Assembly: GCF_900104175.1 (NCBI RefSeq) | Contig: NZ_FNIX01000002.1 | Location: 62,001 to 126,000 of the forward strand | Source: Lentzea jiangxiensis | Lineage (GTDB): Bacteria > Actinomycetota > Actinomycetes > Mycobacteriales > Pseudonocardiaceae | DNA length: 64,000 nt | Reading direction: 5' to 3' | Part shown: piece by piece, positions 1 through 8,280 of the stretch | Position numbering within the stretch: the first letter of the stretch is position 1 | Layout: each line of letters starts with the position of its first letter | Notes under the pieces: generated by a model | Told to the model about the DNA's origin: nothing | Databases searched by the model: none | What the model saw: the letters and a program-made list of their open reading frames with translations, nothing else | Position numbers and translations under genes: made by a program

Positions 1-356
1 AGCCGCAGGGCGATGCCGGAACCGGGCAGGACGCCGAGCACGAGCTGTGCCGACGTCATCAGGGTCGTGGCGGGCAGCCACGAGTGCGGGTCGCTCAACC
101 CGTTGCGGCGCAACCACGAGAGCAACGCGCAGGCGCACGCCGCCGCGGCGACGGCCGGGATGGCCGACCACCACGGCATGATCTGCCGCCCGGCCGATGT
201 CATGCCGGCCAGCACGATGCAGACGATGCCGATCGCGACGGGCAGCACGCCGGCGGAGAGCAGCAGCAACGTCCTGGTGCGGCGCCAGCGCGCGGCCAGC
301 GCGTGCACGACCTCGGGATCGTTGATCGCGGGGATGGCACGGGGAATGAGAGTCAT
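1..356 (-). CDS. Membrane protein of unknown function (3' end outside window)
   Basis: An open minus-strand frame runs from an ATG at 356 to the left edge without a stop; 118 residues are visible and the C-terminus is missing. It has about three hydrophobic segments (near residues 29-51, 62-82 and 95-117) with short polar loops, and a basic stretch (AARWRRTR) just before the first. Codon use is GC3-rich as in its neighbours. I do not recognise the family. The next gene on the same strand starts 167 bp upstream, so it probably has its own promoter in 357-523. Confidence 0.7.
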   Translation of the reverse strand, partial: MTLIPRAIPAINDPEVVHALAARWRRTRTLLLLSAGVLPVAIGIVCIVLAGMTSAGRQIMPWWSAIPAVAAAACACALLSWLRRNGLSDPHSWLPATTLMTSAQLVLGVLPGSGIALR

Positions 357-523
357 CAGGGCACCCCTCGTCAGCTCTCCGCCGCCACCTGCGTGTGACG
401 TGCGGGCCGACCAGACTTCCCGGCTCACCTGCCCGTCACTATGCCGCAAATGTCCAGTTCAGGCAAGCTATGTCCACTGTGGACGGTAGCGGCGCGTGGT
501 TCGCGCCACACCGTTGCGTTGTG

Positions 524-1813
524 TCAGACCGTTTTCGCGCGCCGGCCGAGCAGGACGTCGACGACGAGGAAGACGACGAGGCTGATCCCGAGCAGCGGCG
601 CGAACCACCCGACGAGCAGCGCGCCGAGGCCCAGACCGGCCAGCGCGCCGCGCGGAGCCTTGCGCCACTGGCCGCGCGGGGCCGGGCGGCCGAAGCCGCT
701 CGTCGGCCTCCGCTTCCACCACATCCGGTAGCCGAGCACGACCAGGGCGACCAGGCCGCCGCCGATGAGCAGCAACAGCAGCTGGTTGGGCCAGCCGAAC
801 AGCACGCCCATGTGCGCGTCGATGCCCCACTTGGTGAGCTTCGCGCCGAGCGGGAAGTCGTCGAACTCCACCGACGCCACGACCGCGTCGTCCTGGACGG
901 CCACGGAGTCGCCCTGGGAGGGCAGGCCCTTCTCGATCTCGACGACCTTCCAGGCACCGCCGGGCGTGGCGGGCAGGCCGATCTCGACCAGTTTCGCGTC
1001 GACACCCCACGACCGCGCCGAGCCCAGCACCGCGTCGATGTCGCCGTGCCCGCCTCCGGTCGAGGTGTGCTCGGCGTGGTCACCGTGACCACCGCTGCCG
1101 CCGGGGATCTGCAGCGTCGGCGTGGACCACCCCACGGCCTCGCGGAGCACGCCGACGTTCTCGCCCGCGTAGGCCGACCACGTGAGACCGGTGGCGGACA
1201 GGAACAACGCTCCGGCGAGCACCCACACGCCGATCAGGCCGTGCGTCCGGACGCGCTTGCTGCTGCGCGCCCGGGAGATCCACAGGACGAGACCGCCCAG
1301 CGCGACGACCCACAGCCACGACGCGGCGAGCTCGCTGTAGAGACGACCGGGTTCGCCGAGCATCAGGTTGCGGTGCAACTGGTCGAGCGTCGTGCGCAGC
1401 GGCAGGACGCCACTGGTGCCGTAGACGACGAGATCACCGGTGACGCGGCCGGTGCCGGGGTCGACGAAGACCGCACGGCGTTCCGACTCGCCCAGGCCCT
1501 CCTCGGCGAACAGGACCCGCGTGGTGGCACCGGGTTCGGGCGCGGGGCGCACCGCGACGAGCGAGCCCCGCGGTGACGTCGCCACCGCGGCGTCGACCTG
1601 CTGGGACAGCGGGAGCTGCTGGGAGGTGGCGGGAACGCGGAGCTGGTCGGAGTAGACCCACGACTCCAGCTGCGGGGTCAGGGCGTACAGGACGCCGGTC
1701 AGCGAGGCGATCAGGATGAACGGTCCGACGAGCACACCGGCGTAGAAGTGCAGGCGCAGGAAGAGTCCCCGCCACGCGAACGACGTGCGCGGCGGAGTGG
1801 CTGCGGTGGTCAT
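524..1813 (-). CDS. PepSY domain-containing membrane protein (PiuB/PepSY-TM family)
   Basis: This 429-residue integral membrane protein has a first helix around residues 18-45 (RLHFYAGVLVGPF, with a His), two helices around 163-212, one near 330-355 and a hydrophobic C-terminus. A Gly/His-rich extracytoplasmic stretch (HGDHAEH) lies near residue 245 and could bind metal. The LDQLHRNLMLGE motif is typical of PepSY-associated TM proteins, which are often linked to iron or copper uptake or to reduction of siderophore-bound metal. The ATG at 1813 follows a GGAG. The membrane gene upstream (1879-2391) is on the same strand 65 bp away and is probably co-transcribed. The family call is firm; the substrate is unknown. 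Confidence 0.85.
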   Translation of the reverse strand: MTTAATPPRTSFAWRGLFLRLHFYAGVLVGPFILIASLTGVLYALTPQLESWVYSDQLRVPATSQQLPLSQQVDAAVATSPRGSLVAVRPAPEPGATTRVLFAEEGLGESERRAVFVDPGTGRVTGDLVVYGTSGVLPLRTTLDQLHRNLMLGEPGRLYSELAASWLWVVALGGLVLWISRARSSKRVRTHGLIGVWVLAGALFLSATGLTWSAYAGENVGVLREAVGWSTPTLQIPGGSGGHGDHAEHTSTGGGHGDIDAVLGSARSWGVDAKLVEIGLPATPGGAWKVVEIEKGLPSQGDSVAVQDDAVVASVEFDDFPLGAKLTKWGIDAHMGVLFGWPNQLLLLLIGGGLVALVVLGYRMWWKRRPTSGFGRPAPRGQWRKAPRGALAGLGLGALLVGWFAPLLGISLVVFLVVDVLLGRRAKTV

Positions 1814-1878
1814 GGAGCTCCAAAAGGCGTGAACAGGGGCAGGACTGCTCGGTGAGCGGCCCTGTGGGGAGGGAGGTT

Positions 1879-2391
1879 TCAGGCCTGTTCAGCCGGAGGG
1901 CCGCGCCACGACAGCACGGCGGGCAGGACGGTCGTGACCGGCACGCGCGCGGGCGTGGCGACGACCAGGGGAGCGCTGGCGGGCAACGGGACGGGCCTGC
2001 GCGGCAACACGGAGGCGACGGCACGGGCCAGCGCGAGCACGGTGCGTTCCGCGAAGGTCAGCAGGGCCACGGCAAGGGCGGTGGCCAGGACGTGCGACAC
2101 GATCATGTGCGCCGGGTTCGCGGGGTGCTCGTGCCGCGACACGGCCAGGGACACCAGGACGTGCATCGCGGCCTGTCCGCCGCCGATCAGCAGGAGCAGC
2201 CTCGTCCACGTCAGCTCGTGCCTCGCGAACCCGCTCGTCGCCCACGCGAGCAGCCCGACGAGTGAGAACACCAGCCCGGCGTCGGGCAGTTCGCCGTCCG
2301 CGTTGGAGTGGGCGAGCACGGCCAGAGTCCCGTTGACCACGCCGACGACCGCACAGCGCGCACGGCGCAATGGAGCGGTCGGCAGGGCCAT
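1879..2391 (-). CDS. Small polytopic membrane protein of unknown function
   Basis: A 170-residue protein with about four hydrophobic segments and a Pro/Val/Ala-rich tail. A histidine cluster (SRHEHPANPAHM) lies between helices, which could bind metal. I chose the ATG at 2391 because a longer reading from 2472 would overlap the divergent acetyltransferase gene. It precedes the PepSY gene on the same strand, so both may serve one metal-related membrane function; this is inference from position only. I do not recognise a named family. Confidence 0.65.
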   Translation of the reverse strand: MALPTAPLRRARCAVVGVVNGTLAVLAHSNADGELPDAGLVFSLVGLLAWATSGFARHELTWTRLLLLIGGGQAAMHVLVSLAVSRHEHPANPAHMIVSHVLATALAVALLTFAERTVLALARAVASVLPRRPVPLPASAPLVVATPARVPVTTVLPAVLSWRGPPAEQA

Positions 2392-2464
2392 GACCAGGAG
2401 CCTAGCGTCGAACGCGGGCGAAACCAGCCCCACGTGAGTTCGACGGAGTTGGTTCAATTCGACG

Positions 2465-2863
2465 GTGATCACTTATGCCACCGATGTCGGCGACCTCACC
2501 GAGGACGACCTCACCGGGTTCTTCGTCGGCTGGCCCCAGCCGCCGTCACCCGCCCAACACCTCGCCGTCCTGCGCGGGAGCTACCGCGTGGTGGTCGCAC
2601 GCTCCGGCGGCACCGTCATCGGTTTCGTCACCATGATCAGCGACGGTGTGCTGACGGCGTTCGTCCCGTGGCTCGAGGTGCTGCCGGAGTTCCAGGGGCA
2701 GGGCGTCGGCACCGAGCTGATGCGCCGGGTGGTGGCCGAGGCGGCGCACCTGTACTCGGTGGACCTCGTGTGCGACGACGCTCTGCGGCCGTACTACGAG
2801 CGGCTCGGCATGACCGCGGTGACCGGCATGATCCTGCGCAACCGCGACGCCTGCGGGGGTTAG
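2465..2863 (+). CDS. GNAT family N-acetyltransferase
   Basis: A 132-residue single-domain GNAT. The acetyl-CoA binding loop appears as LPEFQGQGVGTELMRR near residues 72-87 (Q-x-x-G-x-G/A), and the C-terminal PYYERLGM segment is the usual strand-6 motif. Translation starts at GTG 2465. The acceptor substrate cannot be inferred. It is divergent from the membrane gene at 2391 and its last 4 bp overlap the convergent small gene ending at 2860. Confidence 0.88.
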   Translation: MITYATDVGDLTEDDLTGFFVGWPQPPSPAQHLAVLRGSYRVVVARSGGTVIGFVTMISDGVLTAFVPWLEVLPEFQGQGVGTELMRRVVAEAAHLYSVDLVCDDALRPYYERLGMTAVTGMILRNRDACGG

Positions 2864-3180
2864 ATCCCTTCCAGCTCCAGCTCCAGCTCCAGCGTCTGCT
2901 GGTGCGGGCCCCCGGTGAACGAGCTGGCGAGCAGTCCGGCGCTGCGGCACCGGCCGCACGTCACCGGTGAGGTCGTGGCCTTGAAGCGGGTGAAGTCCCA
3001 GCTGCCCGTGCCGACGTGGCAGCCGGGGCCGGGCACCTCGAGGCCGAGCCAGCCCTGCAGCCGCACGGCGTGCACGACGTCCGACCCCTCCAGGTAGCCG
3101 TTGAGCCGCCCCGCGAACCGGTCGCGCGCCTGCGCCGCGGGCGCGCTGAGTGCCTCCTGCAACACCGAGATGCCGTTCAT
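2860..3180 (-). CDS. Small hypothetical protein, probably co-transcribed with the PadR gene
   Basis: A 106-residue soluble protein with no family I can name. It contains a CGRC motif near residue 77, which could be a zinc knuckle or a disulfide, and ends in an alternating Glu-Leu run encoded by a CCAGCT hexanucleotide repeat. It starts 15 bp after the PadR stop on the same strand, so the two are probably one transcript. The 3' end overlaps the acetyltransferase stop on the other strand by 4 bp. Confidence 0.6.
   Translation of the reverse strand: MNGISVLQEALSAPAAQARDRFAGRLNGYLEGSDVVHAVRLQGWLGLEVPGPGCHVGTGSWDFTRFKATTSPVTCGRCRSAGLLASSFTGGPHQQTLELELELEGI
2871..2894. repeat. Hexanucleotide tandem repeat (CCAGCT x4)
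   Basis: Four near-perfect CCAGCT units in a row. Read on the minus strand they encode the Glu-Leu dipeptide run at the C-terminus of the 2860-3180 protein. A change in unit number would alter tail length but not reading frame. Confidence 0.8.
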
Positions 3181-3195
3181 GAGCCCGATTCAACC

Positions 3196-3768
3196 TCACG
3201 TCGCCGCGTCGAGCCGGGCACCACGCCGCTCCAGCACGGTGAGGCTCCGGGCACACCACCGCACGTTGTCCCGCTCGAACGACAGGCCGCGCAACAACGT
3301 CAGGTAGGGCCCGACCCGCTCGGCCGTGGCCAGGAACTCCTCCTCGGTCCGGCCGCCGAGCAGCTTGGCCCGCAACCGTTCGTACCGCTCGACCTTCGCC
3401 TCCGCCCACCGCCGGCGCCGCGTGATCGACGCCTTCACCGCCTCGAGGTCGCCGGAGTCCGCCGCCATCACGGCGACCAGCAGCTCGTCGCGGATCGCGG
3501 CGGGCTTGTGCTGTGCGGCCGTGAACCTCGACAGCTCCTCGACCCCTTTGCCGGTGAGCGAGAACAGGCGCTTGTTCGGCCGACGCTCCTGCTCGACCAC
3601 GCGGGCGGCGACGAGCCCGTCCGCCTCCATGCGGTCGAGCTCCCGGTAGAGCTGCTGCGGCGTGCACATCCAGAAGTTCGCCACGGACGCGTCGAACGCC
3701 TTGGCCAGGTCGTAGCCGGACGACTCCCCGTCGAGCAGGGTGGCCATCACGGCGTTGCGCAGTGACAT
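3196..3768 (-). CDS. PadR family transcriptional regulator
   Basis: A 190-residue protein. The N-terminal winged helix (residues 1-80) carries the PadR signature: SGYDLAKAF, then NFWMCTPQQLYRELDRME and a wing with RRPNKRLFSLT. The C-terminal helical half (about 95-180) matches the PadR C-terminal dimerisation/ligand domain. It is divergent from a SnoaL-like gene, with only 42 bp between start codons, and a palindrome lies in that gap. It likely represses itself and the SnoaL-like gene and is relieved by a small phenolic or drug-like ligand. That is typical of the family but not shown here. Confidence 0.9.
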   Translation of the reverse strand: MSLRNAVMATLLDGESSGYDLAKAFDASVANFWMCTPQQLYRELDRMEADGLVAARVVEQERRPNKRLFSLTGKGVEELSRFTAAQHKPAAIRDELLVAVMAADSGDLEAVKASITRRRRWAEAKVERYERLRAKLLGGRTEEEFLATAERVGPYLTLLRGLSFERDNVRWCARSLTVLERRGARLDAAT

Positions 3769-3786
3769 ACCCGCAGGTTACGGTGC

Positions 3787-3809
3787 CTCAACCTAGTCAA
3801 CAAGTTGAG
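3787..3809. promoter_or_regulatory. Probable PadR operator between divergent genes
   Basis: The gap between the PadR gene and the SnoaL-like gene holds a palindrome TCAACAAGTTGA (3797-3808). A further half-site CTCAAC (3787-3792) is inverted relative to GTTGAG (3804-3809). The site touches the start region of the plus-strand gene, which fits repression of both promoters. Confidence 0.5.
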
Positions 3810-3810
3810 T

Positions 3811-4221
3811 ATGCGAGGAACCGGCGTGGACGCATTCCGCAAGGCGGTCGAAGCACGCGACACCGACGCGATGGCGGCCTGCCTGGCCGACGACGTCGTG
3901 TTCACCAGCCCCGTCGCGTTCAAGCCGTATCCCGGCAAACCCATCACCGCGGCGATCCTGCGCGGCGTCATGCGGGTCTTCGAGAACTTCCGCTACGAGC
4001 GCGTGATCACCGACGGCCCGAACCACGCGCTGGTGTTCCGGACCGAGGTCGGCGGCAAGGAGATCCAGGGCTGCGACTTCCTGCACCTGAACGCCGACGG
4101 GTTGATCGACGAGTTCACCGTGATGGTGCGGCCGTTGTCCGGCGCCCAGGCGCTGTCGGAGGCGATGGCGGCCCAGTTCGAGCAGATCCAGGCCGAAGCT
4201 GTGGAAGCGTTCGACTCCTAG
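3811..4221 (+). CDS. SnoaL/NTF2-like protein
   Basis: A 136-residue single-domain protein with the cone-shaped NTF2/SnoaL pattern. An N-terminal helix (FRKAVEARDTDAMAACLADD) is followed by VVFTSPVAFKPYPGK and strands ending in DFLHLNADGLIDEFTVMVRP. Members are small-molecule isomerases, cyclases or binding proteins; no substrate can be assigned. The ATG at 3811 is preferred; a TTG at 3805 would put the start inside the palindrome. It is probably the target of the divergent PadR regulator. Confidence 0.8.
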   Translation: MRGTGVDAFRKAVEARDTDAMAACLADDVVFTSPVAFKPYPGKPITAAILRGVMRVFENFRYERVITDGPNHALVFRTEVGGKEIQGCDFLHLNADGLIDEFTVMVRPLSGAQALSEAMAAQFEQIQAEAVEAFDS

Positions 4222-4323
4222 GGGTGTCAGGGCCGGGTTGCCCGACCCCTGCTGGGCTCGCGGACGGAGGAGCTGACCCCGTTCGACGCGGCCTGCCGGG
4301 AACTCGCTTGCCGCACAAGAACG

Positions 4324-5046
4324 TCACGCGGCTCTTTCGTAGACGCTCACGTGCCGCGTGCTGTCGGCCGTGAACGGCTCGCCGTTCCACCCGCCCCACC
4401 GGTCGCGCAGCCGCAGCCCCGCGATCCTCGCCATGAGGTCGAACTCGCCGGGGTAGGTCAGGCGTTGGCGGATCGGGCCGAACCGGATGCCGTCCACGCC
4501 GATGTGCACGTGGTTCTCGTCGAGCATCTGGGTGACGGGGTCGTAGCGGTTGACGTCCAGGCGCACGTGGTCGACCTCGACGGCCTCCACGTCGACGAAC
4601 TGGTGGCGGTCCCGCGCGGCCCAGCCCGGCAGGCCGCACTCGACCACGAACACGCCGTCCGGTGTGAGGTGGCGTGCCGCGTTCTCGAAGCAGCGGACCT
4701 GGTCGTCCTGGGTGAGGAGGTTCGTGATCGTGTTGAAGACCAGGTACACCAACGGGTACGTGCGGCCGGTGCCGGCGGTGGACATGTCGCCCAGGACCAC
4801 CTCGACCGCCTCGCCGCCGGGTTTCTCCCGCATCCGGGCGACCATGTCCGGCGAGAGCTCGACGCCGTCCACCTCGACGCCGCTTTCCCGCAGCGGCAAC
4901 GCGATGCGGCCGGTGCCGATCGCGAACTCCAGCGCTCTGCCGCCGAACCCCGCGAGGAAGCGGACGGTCTCCGCCTCGTCGCCGCGGGGCGAGTTGTCGT
5001 AGTTCCTGGCCGTTTCGGGACCGAAGCTCGGGTTGAAGCCCTTCAC
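4324..5046 (-). CDS. Class I SAM-dependent methyltransferase
   Basis: A 240-residue Rossmann methyltransferase. Motif I is ALEFAIGTGRIALPL (residues 38-52), the acidic residue after strand 2 lies in VDGVELSPDM, and a post-I segment VVLGDMST follows. The substrate is unknown. The chosen GTG start (5046) overlaps the upstream stop codon as GTGA, so translation is coupled to the nucleotidyltransferase gene. Upstream in-frame codons lie inside that gene and look like out-of-frame shadow. Confidence 0.87.
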   Translation of the reverse strand: MKGFNPSFGPETARNYDNSPRGDEAETVRFLAGFGGRALEFAIGTGRIALPLRESGVEVDGVELSPDMVARMREKPGGEAVEVVLGDMSTAGTGRTYPLVYLVFNTITNLLTQDDQVRCFENAARHLTPDGVFVVECGLPGWAARDRHQFVDVEAVEVDHVRLDVNRYDPVTQMLDENHVHIGVDGIRFGPIRQRLTYPGEFDLMARIAGLRLRDRWGGWNGEPFTADSTRHVSVYERAA

Positions 5047-5549
5047 GACTGCCACGGTAGCTCCGGCCGCCACCGATTTTTCCGGTCGAGCGCCCGCAGC
5101 AGCGCGAGGTCGTGCAGGTCCCGTTCGCGTGGCTCGTAGTCCTGGTGGAGGTGCAGCTGCTGTTCGACGGACAGGCACGGCACGGTGGTGCCGAGGATCG
5201 TGCCGGTGACGAAGCACCCGGCCGGGTACCGGAACGGCTCACCGGGCGTGAGCGAGGTCTGCTCGGCGCCGCCGTCCTCCGTGAACCGCAACGGGTGCAG
5301 GTCGATCTCGCGTCCCCGGCCGTCGGTGACCACGAACCGCACCGGCCGCCACGACAGCGTTTCGGTGAACCCCAGCGCGGCCAGGGCCGCCACGACCCCC
5401 GGCTCGTGCTCCTCGCGGTGCAGCAGGTCCAGGTCGTCGTGCGGGCGCGTCTGCTCGCCGGCCAGCGCGTCGACACCCCAGCCACCTGCGACGTGGACGT
5501 CGAAGGCCCGCAGCGCGGCCAAGATCTCGAGCACGTCGTCGCCGGTCAC
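5043..5549 (-). CDS. Nucleotidyltransferase (lincosamide nucleotidyltransferase-like)
   Basis: About 169 residues. The Pol-beta-type nucleotidyltransferase motif is clear: GGWGVDALAG (residues 22-31) followed by TRPHDDLDLL, giving the Asp triad D38/D39/D41. The spacing and flanking residues resemble the Lnu/LinA group, which adenylylates lincosamides and related hydroxylated molecules. The GTG at 5549 matches the usual family N-terminus; an in-frame TTG at 5633 would add 28 residues including two Cys. It overlaps the methyltransferase by 4 bp. The true substrate is unknown. Confidence 0.78.
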   Translation of the reverse strand: MTGDDVLEILAALRAFDVHVAGGWGVDALAGEQTRPHDDLDLLHREEHEPGVVAALAALGFTETLSWRPVRFVVTDGRGREIDLHPLRFTEDGGAEQTSLTPGEPFRYPAGCFVTGTILGTTVPCLSVEQQLHLHQDYEPRERDLHDLALLRALDRKNRWRPELPWQS

Positions 5550-5735
5550 GCCCCACAGCGTGCAACCGGGGTGTGCACACCGCCACGGCTTTTCGTCCGG
5601 CGCTGCTACTTTCAGGCCCGTGACGGACTTCAAGCTGCCGCTCTACGGCGCTGACACCGAACGCGGCGACCTCGCTCCCTGAGCCGCTCCCGTTCCTCCG
5701 CCACCCCCACCTCCGCCCTGCCAGGGAGCTTCGCC

Positions 5736-6743
5736 ATGCGCTCGTTCGTCCACGCCCTGCCCAAAGTCGAGCTGCACGTCCACCTCGTCGGGTCCGCCGG
5801 CCTCGACACCGTCCTGGAACTCGCCCGGCGCCACCCGGAGGCCGGGGTGCCGACGGACCGCGCCGAGCTGGAGCGCTTCTACGCGTTCCGGGACTTCGAC
5901 CACTTCCTGCGGGTGTTCTGGGCCGTCCAGTCGATGATGAAGGGCCGCGACGACGTCCACAGCCTCGTCGTCGGTCTCGCCCGTGAGCTGGCCAGGCAGA
6001 ACGTCCGGTACGCCGAGGTCACCGTGACGCCGTACAACCACCTGGTGGACGGCCTGTCCGGTGACGAGGTGCTGGCGGGCCTGCAGACCGGTCGCGCCGA
6101 GGCGTCGGCGCTCGGGGTCGAGCTGGCGTGGTGCTTCGACATCCCGGGCGAGAAGGGCTTGGCCGCCGGCCGGGAGACGCTCGCGTTCGCGCTGTCGGAA
6201 CGTCCGGAGGGCCTGGTCTCCTTCGGGCTCGGCGGGCCGGAGGCCGGTGTCGGCCGAGCCCAGTTCGCGCCCTTCTTCGACGCGGCGCGGGAAGCCGGTC
6301 TGCACAGCGTGCCGCACGCGGGGGAGACCACCGGCCCGGAGACCGTCTGGTCGGCGGTGCGGGACCTGCGGGCCGAGCGGATCGGCCACGGCACGAGCTG
6401 CGTCGAGGATCCGGCGCTGGTGGAACACCTGGTGCACAAGGGGATCGCGCTGGAGGTGTGCCCGACGTCGAACGTCCGGACGCGGCAGGTGGCGTCGATC
6501 GAGGCGCACCCCGTGCGGCGGATGCTCGACGCCGGGGTGGTGGTCACGCTGAACACCGACGACCCGCCGTTCTTCGGCGCCACGCTGGAAGGGGAGTACG
6601 TGGCCGTGGCGGAGGCGCTCGGACTCGGCCACGCGGACGTGGCCCGGCTGGCCGAGAACGCGGTGCTGGCCTCGTTCCTGCCGAACAGCCGCAAGACCGT
6701 TCTGCTGGAGGAGATCGCAGGCGTGCTCGCGTCGATCCGGTAG
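5736..6743 (+). CDS. add: Adenosine deaminase family protein
   Basis: A 335-residue amidohydrolase-fold deaminase. Visible zinc and catalytic motifs, in order: ELHVHL (H14, H16), SVPHAGE, ERIGHGTS, EVCPTSN and NTDDP. These are the ADA hallmarks (HxH, HAGE, GHG, TDDP). The expected reaction is hydrolytic deamination of adenosine or deoxyadenosine to inosine in purine salvage. In actinomycetes close relatives act on aminodeoxyfutalosine in menaquinone synthesis, so the substrate is not certain. It stands alone, starting about 190 bp from the divergent nucleotidyltransferase. Confidence 0.88.
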   Translation: MRSFVHALPKVELHVHLVGSAGLDTVLELARRHPEAGVPTDRAELERFYAFRDFDHFLRVFWAVQSMMKGRDDVHSLVVGLARELARQNVRYAEVTVTPYNHLVDGLSGDEVLAGLQTGRAEASALGVELAWCFDIPGEKGLAAGRETLAFALSERPEGLVSFGLGGPEAGVGRAQFAPFFDAAREAGLHSVPHAGETTGPETVWSAVRDLRAERIGHGTSCVEDPALVEHLVHKGIALEVCPTSNVRTRQVASIEAHPVRRMLDAGVVVTLNTDDPPFFGATLEGEYVAVAEALGLGHADVARLAENAVLASFLPNSRKTVLLEEIAGVLASIR

Positions 6744-6868
6744 CAGCAGCCGACAGTCCACTTCGGACGGATTTCGGCGCGCCGCCCGGATCTGACGGGC
6801 CAGACGGCGCTGCGGTGCGTGACCGTCCGCACCGGTGGAACCGTCCGTCTTGGCGATGGACACCGCCG

Positions 6869-7801
6869 GTGCGGGCGAGGATCGTGCTGGACGTGGAGCA
6901 GGTCGTCGAGGTGACGGACTTGGACGCGGCCAACGAGGTGTTGAACGCCGCTTATGGCCAGATGCGGCTCAACCGCGGCATCGAGCACCCGCACATGTGG
7001 ATGTCGTCGCGGATACACGGGCAGATGAGGTTCGACCAGCTGCACGGGAGCATCAGACTCGAGGTCAGCGTCGACCCGATGCAGAACTACGTCTTCGGGC
7101 ACACGGGTGCGGGGATGGTCTACTACGGCTCGGGCGGCGAGGACCGCTACTGGCTGCCCGGCGAGTCGTTCCTCACGGCACCACCCGACAGCAGGTTCAT
7201 CGGGGCGGTCTTCGACCCGCGGCTGTCGACGGTGACGCTGCCCCGGCCGGTCGTCGACGAGGTGGCCGACGGCGTCCGGTTCGCGGGCTTCCGGCCCCTC
7301 TCGCCCGAGGCCGGTGCCGCGTGGTGGTCCACCTGCGTGCACCTGCGCGACGAGGTGCTGCCGCTGTTCGGGGACCACCCGCTGGTGTCGGCCAACGCGA
7401 CCCGGTTGCTGGTGTCGGCGACGCTCGCCGCGTTCCCGAACAACTCGCTCGGCGGCCCGCCACCGTCCGATCGGCGCGACGCGCACCCTCGGACCGTGCG
7501 TCGCGCCATCGCGTTCGTCGAGGCCAACGCCGCGAATGACATCACCGCCGCCGACATCGCCCGCGCCGCGCGGGTGTCGATCCGGGCGGTCCAGCTCGCG
7601 TTCCGCCGCCACCTCGACATGACACCGATGGCCTACCTCCGGCGCGTGCGCCTCTCTTGCGCGCACGCCGACCTGCGTGCGGCGAACGGCACCGTCACCA
7701 CGATCGCCGCACGCTGGGGCTACGCCCGTCCGAGTGTCTTCGCGGCCCACTACCGCGCCGCGTACGGGGTTGCGCCGTCGAAGACGCTGCGGTCGGGCTG
7801 A
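6869..7801 (+). CDS. AraC family transcriptional regulator
   Basis: About 310 residues. The N-terminal half is an AraC-type sensing domain of the AraC_binding_2 kind (MWMSSRIHGQMRFDQL). The last ~100 residues hold the double HTH: ITAADIARAARVSIRAVQLAFRR, then TPMAYLRRVRLSCAHADLR and the second helix TTIAARWGYARPSVFAAHYRA. Start is GTG 6869 or GTG 6884. It lies downstream of the adenosine deaminase on the same strand and upstream of the STAS gene. Its target is not evident. Confidence 0.85.
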   Translation: MRARIVLDVEQVVEVTDLDAANEVLNAAYGQMRLNRGIEHPHMWMSSRIHGQMRFDQLHGSIRLEVSVDPMQNYVFGHTGAGMVYYGSGGEDRYWLPGESFLTAPPDSRFIGAVFDPRLSTVTLPRPVVDEVADGVRFAGFRPLSPEAGAAWWSTCVHLRDEVLPLFGDHPLVSANATRLLVSATLAAFPNNSLGGPPPSDRRDAHPRTVRRAIAFVEANAANDITAADIARAARVSIRAVQLAFRRHLDMTPMAYLRRVRLSCAHADLRAANGTVTTIAARWGYARPSVFAAHYRAAYGVAPSKTLRSG

Positions 7802-7900
7802 GGCACTTCGTTTTCCCGGGCGCCGCTTCGTTCCCGCTGCTATCGACCGGGCCCCCGGTGCGGTGAAGTGGTGGTGTCCCGTCCAGGGAGGCGAAATCTG

Positions 7901-8269
7901 ATGACCACCTGTGACACCACCCCGTTCGCCGTGCGGACGCAACGCTCCGGCACCCGCTTCGTGGCCACGTGCCACGGCGAGCTGGACATGACGACCTGCG
8001 AGGTGTTCTTCGCCGCCGTGCTGCCCGGCATCACGGACACCACCACCGACCGCGTGCAGGTCGACCTCGCCGAGGTGACGTTCCTGTCCGCGAGCGGCCT
8101 GCGCACCCTCCTGCTGCTGCTCTGCGCCGCGCACCGCAACGGCAAGTCGTTCGAGCTGCACCACCTGCGGCCCCAGGTGCGCCGGGTGCTCGACCTGTTC
8201 GGCTGCACCACCTTCGCAGCGGGCCTTGTGTGGGAGGCAACCATGTCGCCGGGAGGCCGCCGTCACTAG
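7901..8269 (+). CDS. STAS domain protein, anti-sigma factor antagonist-like
   Basis: A 122-residue single STAS domain. The strand FVATCHGELDMTTC and the phospho-loop VTFLSASGLRTLLLL are recognisable; the usual D-S/T-S-G is here L-S-A-S-G, so the Asp is not conserved. Such proteins bind anti-sigma kinases of the RsbW type and are controlled by serine phosphorylation. No kinase or sigma partner is adjacent. ATG 7901 follows a GGAGG and is preferred over an upstream GTG. Confidence 0.85.
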   Translation: MTTCDTTPFAVRTQRSGTRFVATCHGELDMTTCEVFFAAVLPGITDTTTDRVQVDLAEVTFLSASGLRTLLLLLCAAHRNGKSFELHHLRPQVRRVLDLFGCTTFAAGLVWEATMSPGGRRH

Positions 8270-8280
8270 CTTGACCAGCT

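Noticed and set aside
5879..8266. A 795-codon minus-strand open frame over adenosine deaminase and AraC genes
   Set aside because: Composition-driven shadow. Both plus-strand genes show complete family motifs.
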